Assembly: GCA_017431035.1 (NCBI GenBank)
Contig: JAFRLW010000039.1
Coordinates: 1 to 59,032 of the forward strand
From: Clostridia bacterium
GTDB taxonomy: Bacteria > Bacillota > Clostridia > Oscillospirales > Acutalibacteraceae
DNA length: 59,032 bases
Reading direction: 5' to 3'
Shown here: in pieces, positions 7,167 to 16,134 of the stretch
How positions within the stretch are numbered: the stretch's first letter is position 1
Layout: each line of letters starts with the position of its first letter
Notes under the pieces: generated by a model
Told to the model about the DNA's origin: nothing
The model's input: the letters and a program-made list of their open reading frames with translations, nothing else
Database searches by the model: none
Position numbers and translations under genes: made by a program

Positions 7167-9410
7167 TTATATATCAAGGGTCGCCTGTTTAGCCGAAGTT
7201 TGCGGTTTCATACTGCCTGCGGCAGGAAGATTTTTTGTTCTGTAGCGGTGCTCGTTTTCAAGTTTTCCGCTTTTATAAATCTCAACCGAATATACCCTGT
7301 GACCTTTTCTTTGGGTCATAACCGCTATACCGCCGTTTTCCTTAGTAGCCTTTTCGGGAATAGAGGCGGTGTTTACTATAAGCATACGTTTATTAGACGA
7401 CTTTATCAGTATATCACAATTTTCCTTAAAGTAAAGAAGAGTGTGAAGTTTGAACTTTGCCGAATAGGCTTTTATAAGCTTTTTGCGGTTGGTTTTTGTC
7501 ATATACGACGAAAGCGGAACTTTGGCAATTCTGCCGTTATCAAAGACAAAGAGCATAAATCCGCTATAGTCGATTGTATCAACCATATATATAGCCGACT
7601 CGTTTTCGTCAAAGCCGAGTACGCCGGGAACATAGTCGCCAAGCACGCTCGCTTTTCCGTCGCTGAAATCAGTGACTCTTGATTTGTAAACCTGACAGGC
7701 GTTTGTAAAGAAGAGCAGTTCGTGAGCGTTTGTTGACTCAAGTATTTGGGTGATTTTATCGTTTTCTTTAAGTTTTTGTTCTCCGCTCATTCGAAGCGAC
7801 TGCGGTGTGATTTTTTTGAAGTAGCCGTCTTTTGTGAAGAAAAGGGTTACCGGCGAGTCGTCAAGAACTTCAGGCTCGGTGGCGATATCGTTTTCCTCCG
7901 CAGATATAACGGCAGTTTTGCGCTCTACGCCGTATTTCTTCGATATATCGCCAAGTTCGTTTATGATAATTCTCTTTATCCTGGATTTTGAACTCAAAAT
8001 CTCCTGCATTTCGGCGATTTGTTTTTCGAGGTTTTCGACCTCTTCAAGTCTTTTAACAATATACTCACGGTTTAGGTGTCTGAGTTTTATTTCGGCAACG
8101 TATTCCGCTTGTATCTCGTCAATACCGAAGCCTATCATAAGGTTTGGTACAACCTCTTTTTCCTGTTCGGTATCACGGACAATTTTTATGGCTTTGTCTA
8201 TATCGAGAAGTATTTTTTCCATACCTTTTAGGCGGTGGAGTTTTTCCTCTGCTTTTGAAAGGGTGAAATAAACCCGTCTTCTGACGCATTCACTTCTGAA
8301 CGCCACCCACTCCTCAATAATCTCTTTAACGCCCATAACTCGAGGCGAAGAAGCAATAAGAATATTGAAGTTGCAGGCAAAACTATCCTGAAGCGGCGTC
8401 ATTTTGTAGAGTTTTTTCATCAGTTTTTCGTAGTCGGTGCCACGTTTCAGGTCAATGGTGATTTTTAATCCTTTAAGGTCGGTTTCATCACGTATATCGT
8501 TTACCTCGGTAATTTTCTTTTGTTTTACAAGGTCGATTACCGCCTCTATTATCGCCTCGGTAGTGGTGGTGGGCGGTATAGAGTTTATATCAATACAGTT
8601 ATTGGATTTGTCATAGGTATAAGTACCTCTGACCTTAAAGGAGCCTCTGCCCGTTTTATAGATATTCTCCATATCGTTTCTATCATAGAGCAGTTCTCCG
8701 CCACCGGGAAAATCGGGGGCTATGAGAGTATCGGCAACGTTTATATCGTTATCTTTGATATAGGCTATAGTGGTATCGCAAACTTCCTTTAGGTTAAAAG
8801 AACAAATCCTGCTTGCCATACCTGCGGCAATACCCATATTGGCATTTACGAGGATAGAGGGAAATCTGACCGGGAAAAGCACCGGCTCTTTGACTGTGGC
8901 GTCATAGTTGTCCACAAAATCCACGGTGTCTTTGTCGATATCCTCAAAAAGTTCGGCAGATATGGGCGCAAGTTTTGCCTCAGTATAACGTGAGGCGGCG
9001 CACTGCATATCCCTTGAATATGCTTTACCAAACGATCCCTTTGAGCGAACATAGGGGTGCAAAAGCGCCTCGTTGCCCTCTGACAAGCGCACCATTGTTT
9101 CATAAATGGCGGCGTCGCCGTGGGGGTTTAGTTGCATTGTTCTGCCGACAATATTTGCCGACTTAACCGTGCCGCCGCTTAAAAGCCCCATATTATACAT
9201 TGTATATAGGAGTTTTCTGTGCGAGGGCTTAAAGCCGTCTATTTCCGGAATGGCACGTGATATGATAACGCTCATAGCATAGGGCATAAAGTTGGATTTA
9301 AGCGTATCGGTTACACGGCTTTCAACAACCGTTCCGGCGCCTGCGATATAGGCGTTTTGTGCGGCGGGATTTACCGCCGGAGTTTCAGTTTTTTTCTTTC
9401 TCGGAGCCAT
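7167..9410 (-). CDS. parC: DNA topoisomerase IV subunit A (ParC/GyrA family)
   Basis: A 747-residue type IIA topoisomerase breakage-reunion subunit. The catalytic tyrosine is Tyr142 in CAASRYTEAKL, and the tower and coiled-coil region (about 390-500) is followed by a degenerate beta-pinwheel C-terminus. It acts with ParE to decatenate chromosomes. No GyrA-box (QRRGGKG) is seen, which favours topoisomerase IV over gyrase. The quinolone-contact helix reads NPHGDAAIYETM, where ParC and GyrA usually have HPHGDS, so the key serine is alanine (residue 100). It lies 13 bases after parE, forming a two-gene operon; GGGAG precedes the ATG. Confidence 0.92.
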   Translation of the reverse strand: MAPRKKKTETPAVNPAAQNAYIAGAGTVVESRVTDTLKSNFMPYAMSVIISRAIPEIDGFKPSHRKLLYTMYNMGLLSGGTVKSANIVGRTMQLNPHGDAAIYETMVRLSEGNEALLHPYVRSKGSFGKAYSRDMQCAASRYTEAKLAPISAELFEDIDKDTVDFVDNYDATVKEPVLFPVRFPSILVNANMGIAAGMASRICSFNLKEVCDTTIAYIKDNDINVADTLIAPDFPGGGELLYDRNDMENIYKTGRGSFKVRGTYTYDKSNNCIDINSIPPTTTTEAIIEAVIDLVKQKKITEVNDIRDETDLKGLKITIDLKRGTDYEKLMKKLYKMTPLQDSFACNFNILIASSPRVMGVKEIIEEWVAFRSECVRRRVYFTLSKAEEKLHRLKGMEKILLDIDKAIKIVRDTEQEKEVVPNLMIGFGIDEIQAEYVAEIKLRHLNREYIVKRLEEVENLEKQIAEMQEILSSKSRIKRIIINELGDISKKYGVERKTAVISAEENDIATEPEVLDDSPVTLFFTKDGYFKKITPQSLRMSGEQKLKENDKITQILESTNAHELLFFTNACQVYKSRVTDFSDGKASVLGDYVPGVLGFDENESAIYMVDTIDYSGFMLFVFDNGRIAKVPLSSYMTKTNRKKLIKAYSAKFKLHTLLYFKENCDILIKSSNKRMLIVNTASIPEKATKENGGIAVMTQRKGHRVYSVEIYKSGKLENEHRYRTKNLPAAGSMKPQTSAKQATLDI

Positions 9411-9423
9411 TATTTTCTCCCTT

Positions 9424-11409
9424 TTAACTTAAATCTGTTTCTTCCATATAAAGATAGCCGTTTTCCGCTATATAGTCTTTTCTTCCCTGTAGGTTATCGC
9501 CAAGAAGCAAATCAAACATCAACGCTTCCGCTTCGGCGTCCTCCGGCATAATCTTTATAAGTCTTCTTGTTGCGGGGTTCATTGTAGTAAGGTTCATCAT
9601 ATCAGGTTGGTTTTCACCAAGTCCTTTACTGCGCTGAACGGAATATTTTTCGTCGCCTATCATATTTTCGAGAATATCGGTTTTTTCGTTCTCGTCATAA
9701 GCAAAATAGGTCTTTTTGCCGGCGGATATTTCATAAAGCGGTGTTTCGGCTATAAATACCTTGCCCTCGTTAATGAGCGTGGGCATCAGACGGTATATCA
9801 TAGTGAGAACAAGAGTTCTGATATGGAAACCGTCAACGTCGGCATCGGTACAAATTATAATCTTATTCCAGCGAAGATTATTTATATCAAAGTTTGAAAG
9901 CGATTTGTTCGCCTTGCTTTTAACCTCAACTCCGCAACCGAGAACTTTAAGCAGGTCGGTGATAATCTCGCTTTTGAAGATTTTATCGTATTCAACCTTT
10001 AAGCAGTTTAATATTTTACCTCTTATCGGCATAATAGCCTGGAAAGAGGCGTCTCTCGCTATTTTACAGGAGCCGAGAGCCGAGTCACCCTCAACTATAT
10101 AAAGTTCTCTTTCGTTTACGTCCCTGCTTCGACAGTCGACAAACTTTTGAACTCTGTCGGTAATGCTGTTTCCGGCGGAGAGGGTTTTCTTGAGGTTTAT
10201 TCTCTCTCGCTCGCTGCGTTCACGACTGCGCTTGTTTATAAGCACCTGTTCGGCAATTTTGTCGGCGTCAGCTTTATTCTCTATAAAATAGATTTCGAGT
10301 TGATGACGGAAAAAGTCGGTCATAGCGTCGCCTATAAACTTGTTGGTTATAGACTTTTTGGTCTGGTTTTCATAAGAAGTGACGGTAGAAAAAGACGAAA
10401 CAACCAGCACCAGACATTCCTCAACGTCTGCAAAAGTTATTTTGCTTTCGCCCGATTTGTATTTTCCGTTTTGCTTGATATAGTTATCTATACTGTATAC
10501 AAAAGCGTTGCGCACCGCTCTTTCGGGGGCGCCGCCGTATTCAAGCCAACTTGAGTTGTGATAATACTCTTTAAGGGTATGAAGATTTGAAAAACACAAT
10601 GCGGCGTTGATTTTGACCTTGTACTCAGGCTTGTCCTCACGGTCACGACCTTTTCTCTCGGTATGCCAAAACTGAACGGGGGTGAGTTTTTCCTCGTTTA
10701 CCGTTTCCTCTACGTAGTCGGTGATGCCGTTTTTGTAGATAATGGTAGTGGTGTGAAACCTTGAGCCTTGCTGTTCTTTGAACTCAAAGGTGAGCCCGTC
10801 GTTTACTATGGCTTGTCTTTTTAGTATATCTATAAAATATTCCGACGGGATATTTACATCGGTAAAAACCTCAATATCCGGTTTCCATCTTGTTTTGGTG
10901 CCGGTATCTTTGCCGGAATATTCTTCTTTTTTAAGACCGCCTACGTTATATCCTTTTTCAAAATGAAGGTTGTATTTATATCCGTCACGCTTTATCTCAA
11001 CATCCATATATTCGGAAGAATACTGTGTTGAGCAAAGACCGAGTCCGTTAAGACCAACGGAATATTCATAGTTTGCACCCTCATTGGTGTTATATTTACC
11101 TCCGGCATAGAGTTCGCAATAAAGCAGTTCCCAGTTGTAGCATTGTTCCTTTTGGTTAAAATCAACCGGGGCGCCACGTCCGAAGTCCTCAACCTCTATC
11201 GAGCCGTCAAGATACTTTGTGACTATTATCTTTTTGCCGAAACCCTCGCGCGCTTCATCTATGGAGTTTGAAATTATCTCAAATGCGGAATGTTCGCAAC
11301 CGTCAAGTCCGTCCGAACCGAAGATAACTCCCGGGCGTTTTCTGACCCTGTCCGGTCCTTCAAGCTTTTGAATACTTTCGTTGCCGTATTCCGTGTTCTT
11401 TTTTGCCAC
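9424..11409 (-). CDS. parE: DNA topoisomerase IV subunit B (ParE/GyrB family)
   Basis: A GHKL ATPase and Toprim subunit of about 661 residues. The N-box is seen in EIISNSIDEAREG and the Toprim signature in EGDSALG, with DADVDGFHIRTL for the metal-binding aspartates. It supplies ATP-driven strand passage to ParC, encoded just downstream. The GTG at 11409 is chosen as start because AAAGGAG lies seven bases before it. The upstream ATG at 11427 overlaps that same ribosome-binding sequence. A promoter (TTGACT-18-TATAAT, 11448-11477) lies shortly upstream. It differs slightly from the GyrB consensus (DALGSCK where EGDSAGGSAK is usual), consistent with the topoisomerase IV branch found in Clostridia. 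Confidence 0.92.
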   Translation of the reverse strand: MAKKNTEYGNESIQKLEGPDRVRKRPGVIFGSDGLDGCEHSAFEIISNSIDEAREGFGKKIIVTKYLDGSIEVEDFGRGAPVDFNQKEQCYNWELLYCELYAGGKYNTNEGANYEYSVGLNGLGLCSTQYSSEYMDVEIKRDGYKYNLHFEKGYNVGGLKKEEYSGKDTGTKTRWKPDIEVFTDVNIPSEYFIDILKRQAIVNDGLTFEFKEQQGSRFHTTTIIYKNGITDYVEETVNEEKLTPVQFWHTERKGRDREDKPEYKVKINAALCFSNLHTLKEYYHNSSWLEYGGAPERAVRNAFVYSIDNYIKQNGKYKSGESKITFADVEECLVLVVSSFSTVTSYENQTKKSITNKFIGDAMTDFFRHQLEIYFIENKADADKIAEQVLINKRSRERSERERINLKKTLSAGNSITDRVQKFVDCRSRDVNERELYIVEGDSALGSCKIARDASFQAIMPIRGKILNCLKVEYDKIFKSEIITDLLKVLGCGVEVKSKANKSLSNFDINNLRWNKIIICTDADVDGFHIRTLVLTMIYRLMPTLINEGKVFIAETPLYEISAGKKTYFAYDENEKTDILENMIGDEKYSVQRSKGLGENQPDMMNLTTMNPATRRLIKIMPEDAEAEALMFDLLLGDNLQGRKDYIAENGYLYMEETDLS

Positions 11410-11447
11410 AGAGCGCACTCCTTTCATTATAATGTTTATACTGAAAT

Positions 11448-11477
11448 ATTATACACCATATATTGTGGTTTAGTCAA
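11448..11477 (-). promoter_or_regulatory. parE-parC promoter
   Basis: On the minus strand -35 TTGACT (11472-11477) and -10 TATAAT (11448-11453) are separated by 18 bases, about 40 bases upstream of the parE start. Confidence 0.75.
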
Positions 11478-11506
11478 GGATGAAAACCGCTTATATATTT
11501 ATACTA

Positions 11507-11543
11507 AAAAATAAAAACACTTCGTTTTGAACAAAGTGTTTTT
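11507..11543 (-). terminator. galK terminator
   Basis: On the minus strand AACACTTTG-TTCAAAA-CGAAGTGTT is followed by TTTATTTTTT. It begins a few bases after the galK stop codon. Confidence 0.85.
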
Positions 11544-11549
11544 TGTTTA

Positions 11550-12698
11550 TTAAAAGGTAAATGCGCCGTCGCCCGCACTCTCGATATACGACTCGGCTTT
11601 TATGCCGAAGCGTTTATAATATATATCCTTTATATATTCCGCTATGCGCCCGGCTTCTCCTTTTTTTGTAAGGGTCACGGTGCAACCGCCAAAGCCGGCG
11701 CCGGTCATTCTTGACCCGTAAACTTCTTTTATCTCTCTCGCCTTTTCGGTGATAAAATCAAGTTGTTCCACCGAGACCTCATAATCGTCACGAAGAGAAA
11801 TATGCGACTTGTTCATAAGTTCTCCGAAATAAGCAACGTCGCCGCAAGAAAGAGCTTTTGCCGACTCTATTACCCTGTTATTCTCGCTTATCACGTGTTT
11901 AGCTCTTTTCATAACGTTACCTAGCAAAAAGTCTTTATATTTATTAAAGGTGGCGATACTAACATCACAAAGAAAAGACGCACCCTCTTTTTCCTTAAAG
12001 AAATTAAGCGCCGCTTCGCACTCTTTTCGCCTGTCATTAAAGGCGGAACCTTTAAGTTTTCTTTTAACCATACTGTTTATTATCAAAACATCAACCGTAT
12101 CGGGTAAATTGACGTTTTTGTGAGCAAGGGTAGTACAGTTTAACATAACGGCGTGATTTTTTATACAAACCGAACTTGCAAACTGGTCCATTATTCCGCA
12201 GTTTACACCGACAAAGCGGTTTTCGGCAAACTGTCCCATAATGGCGGCGGTTTCTTTGGTTATATAAAGTGAAAACAGATTTTTTAATATCTCTATTGTC
12301 ACGGTTTCAAGCGCCGCTGAAGAAGAAAGTCCCGCACCACCGGGCAAATTGCCGATATAGGCTATATCAAAGCCGCAGTCTATCTTAAAACCAAAGGATG
12401 AAAAGGTTTTTACAACGGCTAAAGGATAATCCGCCCATTTACCCGTTTTCTCTATGTTTTCTAAATCCGACTCTATAACGAGGTCTTCTTTGAAGTCTTC
12501 TGAATAGAGTCTTATTTTTTTATCATCTCTTTTTTTGGCGGCGGCGAAAATGCCTTTTGTAATAGCCATAGGCAAAACAAATCCGCCGTTATAATCGGTA
12601 TGCTCTCCTATAAGATTGACCCTTCCGGGCGCAAAAGAGGTAATCTGATTTTTGTATCCGAACTGCTCAAAAAAAATCTTTTCACATATATCTTTCAT
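11550..12698 (-). CDS. galK: Galactokinase
   Basis: A 382-residue GHMP-family kinase that phosphorylates galactose to galactose 1-phosphate, the first step of the Leloir pathway. The galactose-binding signature GRVNLIGEHTDYNGGFVLP is near the N-terminus. The ATP loop is LPGGAGLSSSAALE, and the third GHMP motif is GSRMTGAGFGGCTV near the C-terminus. The ATG at 12698 is preceded by AAGGCGG. The open frame reaches a TTG six codons earlier, but without a ribosome-binding site. No galT or galE is nearby, so the rest of the pathway must lie elsewhere. It is transcribed from its own promoter at 12722-12749. Confidence 0.95.
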   Translation of the reverse strand: MKDICEKIFFEQFGYKNQITSFAPGRVNLIGEHTDYNGGFVLPMAITKGIFAAAKKRDDKKIRLYSEDFKEDLVIESDLENIEKTGKWADYPLAVVKTFSSFGFKIDCGFDIAYIGNLPGGAGLSSSAALETVTIEILKNLFSLYITKETAAIMGQFAENRFVGVNCGIMDQFASSVCIKNHAVMLNCTTLAHKNVNLPDTVDVLIINSMVKRKLKGSAFNDRRKECEAALNFFKEKEGASFLCDVSIATFNKYKDFLLGNVMKRAKHVISENNRVIESAKALSCGDVAYFGELMNKSHISLRDDYEVSVEQLDFITEKAREIKEVYGSRMTGAGFGGCTVTLTKKGEAGRIAEYIKDIYYKRFGIKAESYIESAGDGAFTF

Positions 12699-12721
12699 AA
12701 GACACACCGCCTTCAAGACCC

Positions 12722-12749
12722 ATTATATCAACAAAAAATATTTTGGCAA
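12722..12749 (-). promoter_or_regulatory. galK promoter
   Basis: On the minus strand -35 TTGCCA (12744-12749) and -10 TATAAT (12722-12727) are 16 bases apart, about 25 bases upstream of the galK start. Confidence 0.65.
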
Positions 12750-12830
12750 CAAAAAAACTTTAATTTTTTCAATTTTTCTTCAATCTTTCTTCCCTATAAT
12801 GAGGTCAAACAAAACGAAAGGACGATAGAT

Positions 12831-13547
12831 ATGGCAGTAAAAGTTGCAAATCCTGTTGTGGTAATGAAACGATATGAAATGAAATACATCATAAGCAAAG
12901 AGCAGGAAGAGTTTTTCAAAGAAAGAATAAAAGAACATATGGTGGAAGACGAATACGGACTGACTTCTATCGCTTCTCTTTATTACGACACAAAAAACAA
13001 ACAACTTATAAACGCCTCGATAGACGCTAAATGTTTTAAGGAAAAAATACGTCTTCGTTCCTATGGTATGGCAAGTGAAACTTCACCCGTATTTTTGGAA
13101 CTGAAACGAAAAGCGTACGGCATTGTATATAAAAGGCGTATTGAAACAACTATTCCTGAGGTCAATAGTTTTTTTGCGGGAGAAACCGACCGCTTAGGTG
13201 ACGGACAAATAGCAAACGAAATTGAATACTTCAGAGATTGTTACAAAGATCTTGTTCCCTCTTGCCTTATTATCTACGACCGCACGGCATACTACGAAAA
13301 AGGTGGAAATATCCGTATGACGATAGATAATAACCCGAGATACAGAATGAGTGATCTTAATCTTACCACCTCTATGGAGGGTAAGTCGCTACTGAAAGAC
13401 GATTATTCAATTCTTGAAATAAAAGTGCAGGACGCACTACCCTTATGGCTTTGCAAAATACTTGCCGACGGCAAAATATACAAAGGCAGTTTTTCAAAAT
13501 ACGGCGAGGCATATAGAATAGAAACAAAAAATGGTTTTGGAGGATAA
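12831..13547 (+). CDS. VTC-domain (polyphosphate polymerase-like) protein
   Basis: A 238-residue protein of the VTC/CYTH-like tunnel fold. Recognisable basic strands include KRYEMKYIIS at the start, KIRLRSYG, LELKRKAYGIVYKRR and, near the end, ILEIKVQDALPLWLCKIL. In yeast Vtc4 this fold makes polyphosphate from ATP. Bacterial relatives are annotated as polyphosphate polymerase domain proteins, but few have been tested. The ATG at 12831 follows AAAGGA; a -10-like TATAAT lies at 12795-12800 without a clear -35. It is the first gene of a three-gene operon with DUF4956 and a secreted beta-helix lipoprotein. The domain call is firm; the reaction is inferred. Confidence 0.85.
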   Translation: MAVKVANPVVVMKRYEMKYIISKEQEEFFKERIKEHMVEDEYGLTSIASLYYDTKNKQLINASIDAKCFKEKIRLRSYGMASETSPVFLELKRKAYGIVYKRRIETTIPEVNSFFAGETDRLGDGQIANEIEYFRDCYKDLVPSCLIIYDRTAYYEKGGNIRMTIDNNPRYRMSDLNLTTSMEGKSLLKDDYSILEIKVQDALPLWLCKILADGKIYKGSFSKYGEAYRIETKNGFGG

Positions 13548-13552
13548 TATTT

Positions 13553-14224
13553 ATGTTTAATTCAATTTATTCGGCAACAGTTACATCAAACGAGTTCTTT
13601 TTAATGGCGGCGGTATCGCTTGTGACCGGTTTTATCTATTCGTGGCTAATGTCATTTAGAATACGCTCAACCAAAAGATTTTTTATAGTTACCTCTCTTG
13701 TATCTTTTGTTGTTGCGGCGGTAATAACCTTTGTAAACGGCAATATAGGCGCCGGGGTTGCAATAGGCGGAGCGTTCAGCCTTATACGTTTCCGTTCGGC
13801 ACAAGGAAGCGCCGACGAAATCGCCGCCATTTTGATAGCAATGGGCTCGGGTATCGCTTTCGGTATGGGATATCTCGCCTACGGAGTTTTGATAATGTTA
13901 GGGCTATCCGTTCTGTTTTTTCTGTTTTCACTTCTACCGATTTTTGAGCATAAAAGCCTTGCAAAAGATAAACTTCTTCGCATAACAATACCTGAGTCGC
14001 TTGAGTTTAACGATACGTTTGACGATATTTTCTCACGTTATCTTAAAACCTATGAAACGGCGGGAATTAAAACGACGAATATGGGTTCAATGTTCAGACT
14101 CTCATATAAAATACAAATGAAAAACGAGGCGGAAGAAAAGGCGCTTATCGACGAGATAAGAACTAAAAACGGAAATCTTGAAGTTGCCTTAACACCCTAC
14201 GCCGACACCCAAAACACCCTTTAA
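13553..14224 (+). CDS. DUF4956 membrane protein
   Basis: A 223-residue protein with about four hydrophobic helices in its first 125 residues. They include the conserved glycine-rich VAIGGAFSLIRFRSAQG segment typical of DUF4956. A soluble C-terminal domain of about 90 residues (LRITIPESLEFNDTFDDIF onward) resembles a small cytosolic sensing or binding domain. The gene starts five bases after the VTC gene and precedes the beta-helix lipoprotein. The trio VTC / DUF4956 / carbohydrate-binding or CotH protein recurs in Clostridia. Its role is unknown; a membrane channel or scaffold for a VTC-derived product is a reasonable inference. Confidence 0.83.
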   Translation: MFNSIYSATVTSNEFFLMAAVSLVTGFIYSWLMSFRIRSTKRFFIVTSLVSFVVAAVITFVNGNIGAGVAIGGAFSLIRFRSAQGSADEIAAILIAMGSGIAFGMGYLAYGVLIMLGLSVLFFLFSLLPIFEHKSLAKDKLLRITIPESLEFNDTFDDIFSRYLKTYETAGIKTTNMGSMFRLSYKIQMKNEAEEKALIDEIRTKNGNLEVALTPYADTQNTL

Positions 14225-14237
14225 GGAGGTTTTATAA

Positions 14238-15947
14238 ATGAAACGAATTTTAGCGTTATTCTTTGCTCTTGTTATGCTGTTATGTTTTTCGGGTTGTAAT
14301 AAAAGCGGCTCGACAAGTAGCGAAGCGGAAGTAATCACGGCTCAGACCACCGAATATTTTTCAGACGGCGACTTTAAAGATGTGACAGGTGAAGCGGTAA
14401 GCGCTACCATAACCCTTTCCGGCGACACCGGCACAATATCCGACACAACGCTCGGCTCATCGGGCGAAAACGTCACCATAACCTCAAAAGGTATATATAA
14501 GGTAACGGGCAGCAGTGAAAACGTGACCATTACGGTAAATGATACAAAAGAATCGGACAACATATATATAATACTCGACTCGGTTACAATGGAGAACAGC
14601 ACTACGCCCTGTATTTTAGTTGAAAAAGCCGACAAGGTTATAATACAAACTGTGGGTGAAAACTCTTTGACCTATACTGCGTCTAGTGGCGAGTATGACG
14701 GCGCTATCTATTCTAAAGACGATATAACCGTAAACGGAAGCGGAACCCTTAATATAGACTCCTCTCTGCACGGAATTGTCGGAACTGACGACGTAAAAAT
14801 CACCGGCTCTACTCTTAACATAACTTCAAAAAGTATCGGTATCAAGGCAAACGACTCGGTAAGGTTTACACTAAGCAACACCACCATAAACTCCTCACAC
14901 GACGGTATTCAGGTAGACAGTGACGAGGGAACGGGATTTTTCTATATGGAAGACGGAACTCTCAAAGTAAGCGCTTCCTATGACGGAATAGACGTTAAAA
15001 CCGAGAGTGAAGACAGCAGTGAATATATCCTTATAGCAGGCGGCGAAATAGACTTGACCGCAGGTGGCGGAAGTGATAATTCAAAGAGTTCTACTTCTGA
15101 GAAAGGTATTAAATGTGACGGCGATATAAAAATCGGCGACGCCGAGATAAAGGTTTCAAGCGCCGATGACGCACTACACGCCGCAGGCGACGTAGTTATA
15201 GCAGGCGGAGAAATAACCCTTTCTTCAAGCGACGACGGTATCCACGCTGAAATGAACGTTAAAATCTCAAGCGGAAACCTTGAAATAACCAAATCTTATG
15301 AGGGTATCGAGGGCGCAGTCGTTGATATAAGCGGCGGAAATATAAAGGTATACGCCAGTGATGACGGCATAAACGCCGCAGGCGGCTCAGATACACAAAG
15401 CGATGAGCAAAACCCGTCCTTCTGGGGCTCATCCTCTACAGGCACCCTTAATATATCGGGCGGTAACCTGTATGTAAACGCAAACGGCGACGGACTTGAC
15501 TCAAACGGCTCTATGTATATAAGCGGCGGTTATGTCATAGTAGAAGGACCTACAAACAACGGCAACGGTGCGCTTGACAAGGGCGACGGAAACGGATGTG
15601 TAGCCGAGATAACCGGCGGTACGGTACTTGCCATAGGCTCTTCCGGTATGGCGATAAACTTTGACAGCGGAAGTCAATGCTCGGCACTTGTATCGGTATC
15701 CGGTAACGCCGGAGATACCATAACGGTAAACGACGGCTCAGGTTTTTCCTTTACCGCAACCAAGAGTTTCTCAAGTGTTTGCTACTCCTCCCCCTCGCTT
15801 AAGAGCGGAAGCAGTTATTCAATAAGCGTCGGCTCATCGTCAGTAAATATTGACTTCTCCTCCGGCAAATACTACTCTACCGTAAGCGGTATGGGTGGTA
15901 TGGGAGGTATGGGCGGACAAATGGGCAATAAGCCTTCGTTCAGATAA
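14238..15947 (+). CDS. Secreted beta-helix lipoprotein, Cthe_2159-like carbohydrate-binding family
   Basis: A 569-residue lipoprotein. Residues 1-20 form a signal peptide ending in the lipobox FSGC. The mature part is built of short beta-helical turns with recurring Asp-Asp-Gly-Ile/Leu-like units (HDGI, YDGID, ADDALHA, DDGIHA, DDGINA, GDGLDS). These resemble the calcium-binding turns of the C. thermocellum Cthe_2159 polysaccharide-binding proteins. The C-terminus is low complexity (GMGGMGGMGG). It probably sits on the outside of the membrane and binds acidic polysaccharide or another surface polymer. AAGGAGG precedes the ATG, and the gene ends the VTC-DUF4956 operon. The family assignment comes from the repeat pattern and neighbours. 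Confidence 0.82.
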   Translation: MKRILALFFALVMLLCFSGCNKSGSTSSEAEVITAQTTEYFSDGDFKDVTGEAVSATITLSGDTGTISDTTLGSSGENVTITSKGIYKVTGSSENVTITVNDTKESDNIYIILDSVTMENSTTPCILVEKADKVIIQTVGENSLTYTASSGEYDGAIYSKDDITVNGSGTLNIDSSLHGIVGTDDVKITGSTLNITSKSIGIKANDSVRFTLSNTTINSSHDGIQVDSDEGTGFFYMEDGTLKVSASYDGIDVKTESEDSSEYILIAGGEIDLTAGGGSDNSKSSTSEKGIKCDGDIKIGDAEIKVSSADDALHAAGDVVIAGGEITLSSSDDGIHAEMNVKISSGNLEITKSYEGIEGAVVDISGGNIKVYASDDGINAAGGSDTQSDEQNPSFWGSSSTGTLNISGGNLYVNANGDGLDSNGSMYISGGYVIVEGPTNNGNGALDKGDGNGCVAEITGGTVLAIGSSGMAINFDSGSQCSALVSVSGNAGDTITVNDGSGFSFTATKSFSSVCYSSPSLKSGSSYSISVGSSSVNIDFSSGKYYSTVSGMGGMGGMGGQMGNKPSFR

Positions 15948-15970
15948 TTCTTTTTCATCAAAATAACCCC

Positions 15971-16010
15971 AAAAAAGAAACGTCTTCAATTATGAGGATG
16001 TTTCTTTTTT
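15971..16010 (+). terminator. Terminator of the VTC-DUF4956 operon
   Basis: AAAAAAGAAACGTCTTC-AATTAT-GAGGATGTTTCTTTTTT forms a strong stem with two G-T pairs and ends in a T-run, 23 bases after the lipoprotein stop codon. Confidence 0.9.
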
Positions 16011-16026
16011 GCCTTATTTTGCTTAT

Positions 16027-16103
16027 CTTTGCTCAATTTTCTAAATATTTTTTTACATAAATTGAAATATTTTGATTATTTATGCTTGACTTTGCTCATT
16101 TTT
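16027..16103 (+). promoter_or_regulatory. Candidate FruR operator region
   Basis: Two near-identical 14-mers, CTTTGCTCAATTTT (16027-16040) and CTTTGCTCATTTTT (16090-16103), are exactly 63 bases apart, six helical turns. Between them lies an inverted repeat, CATAAAT / ATTTATG (16056-16062, 16078-16084). The second copy overlaps the -35 region of fruR. Widely spaced direct repeats suit a DeoR-family repressor that can loop DNA. Confidence 0.5.
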
Positions 16104-16113
16104 ATGTTATTAT
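16086..16113 (+). promoter_or_regulatory. fru operon promoter
   Basis: -35 TTGACT (16086-16091) and -10 TATTAT (16108-16113) are separated by 16 bases, about 20 bases upstream of the fruR start. GAGGTGA acts as the ribosome-binding site. Confidence 0.65.
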
Positions 16114-16134
16114 ATATTTAGAGGTGACCTGTAA

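Noticed and set aside
12600..12830. Longer N-terminus of the VTC protein
   Set aside because: The added 77 codons overlap galK and its promoter; the ATG at 12831 has AAAGGA and fits the family start.
14978..15292. Antisense frame in the beta-helix lipoprotein gene
   Set aside because: An open shadow created by the repeated codons of the beta-helix gene, without start signals.
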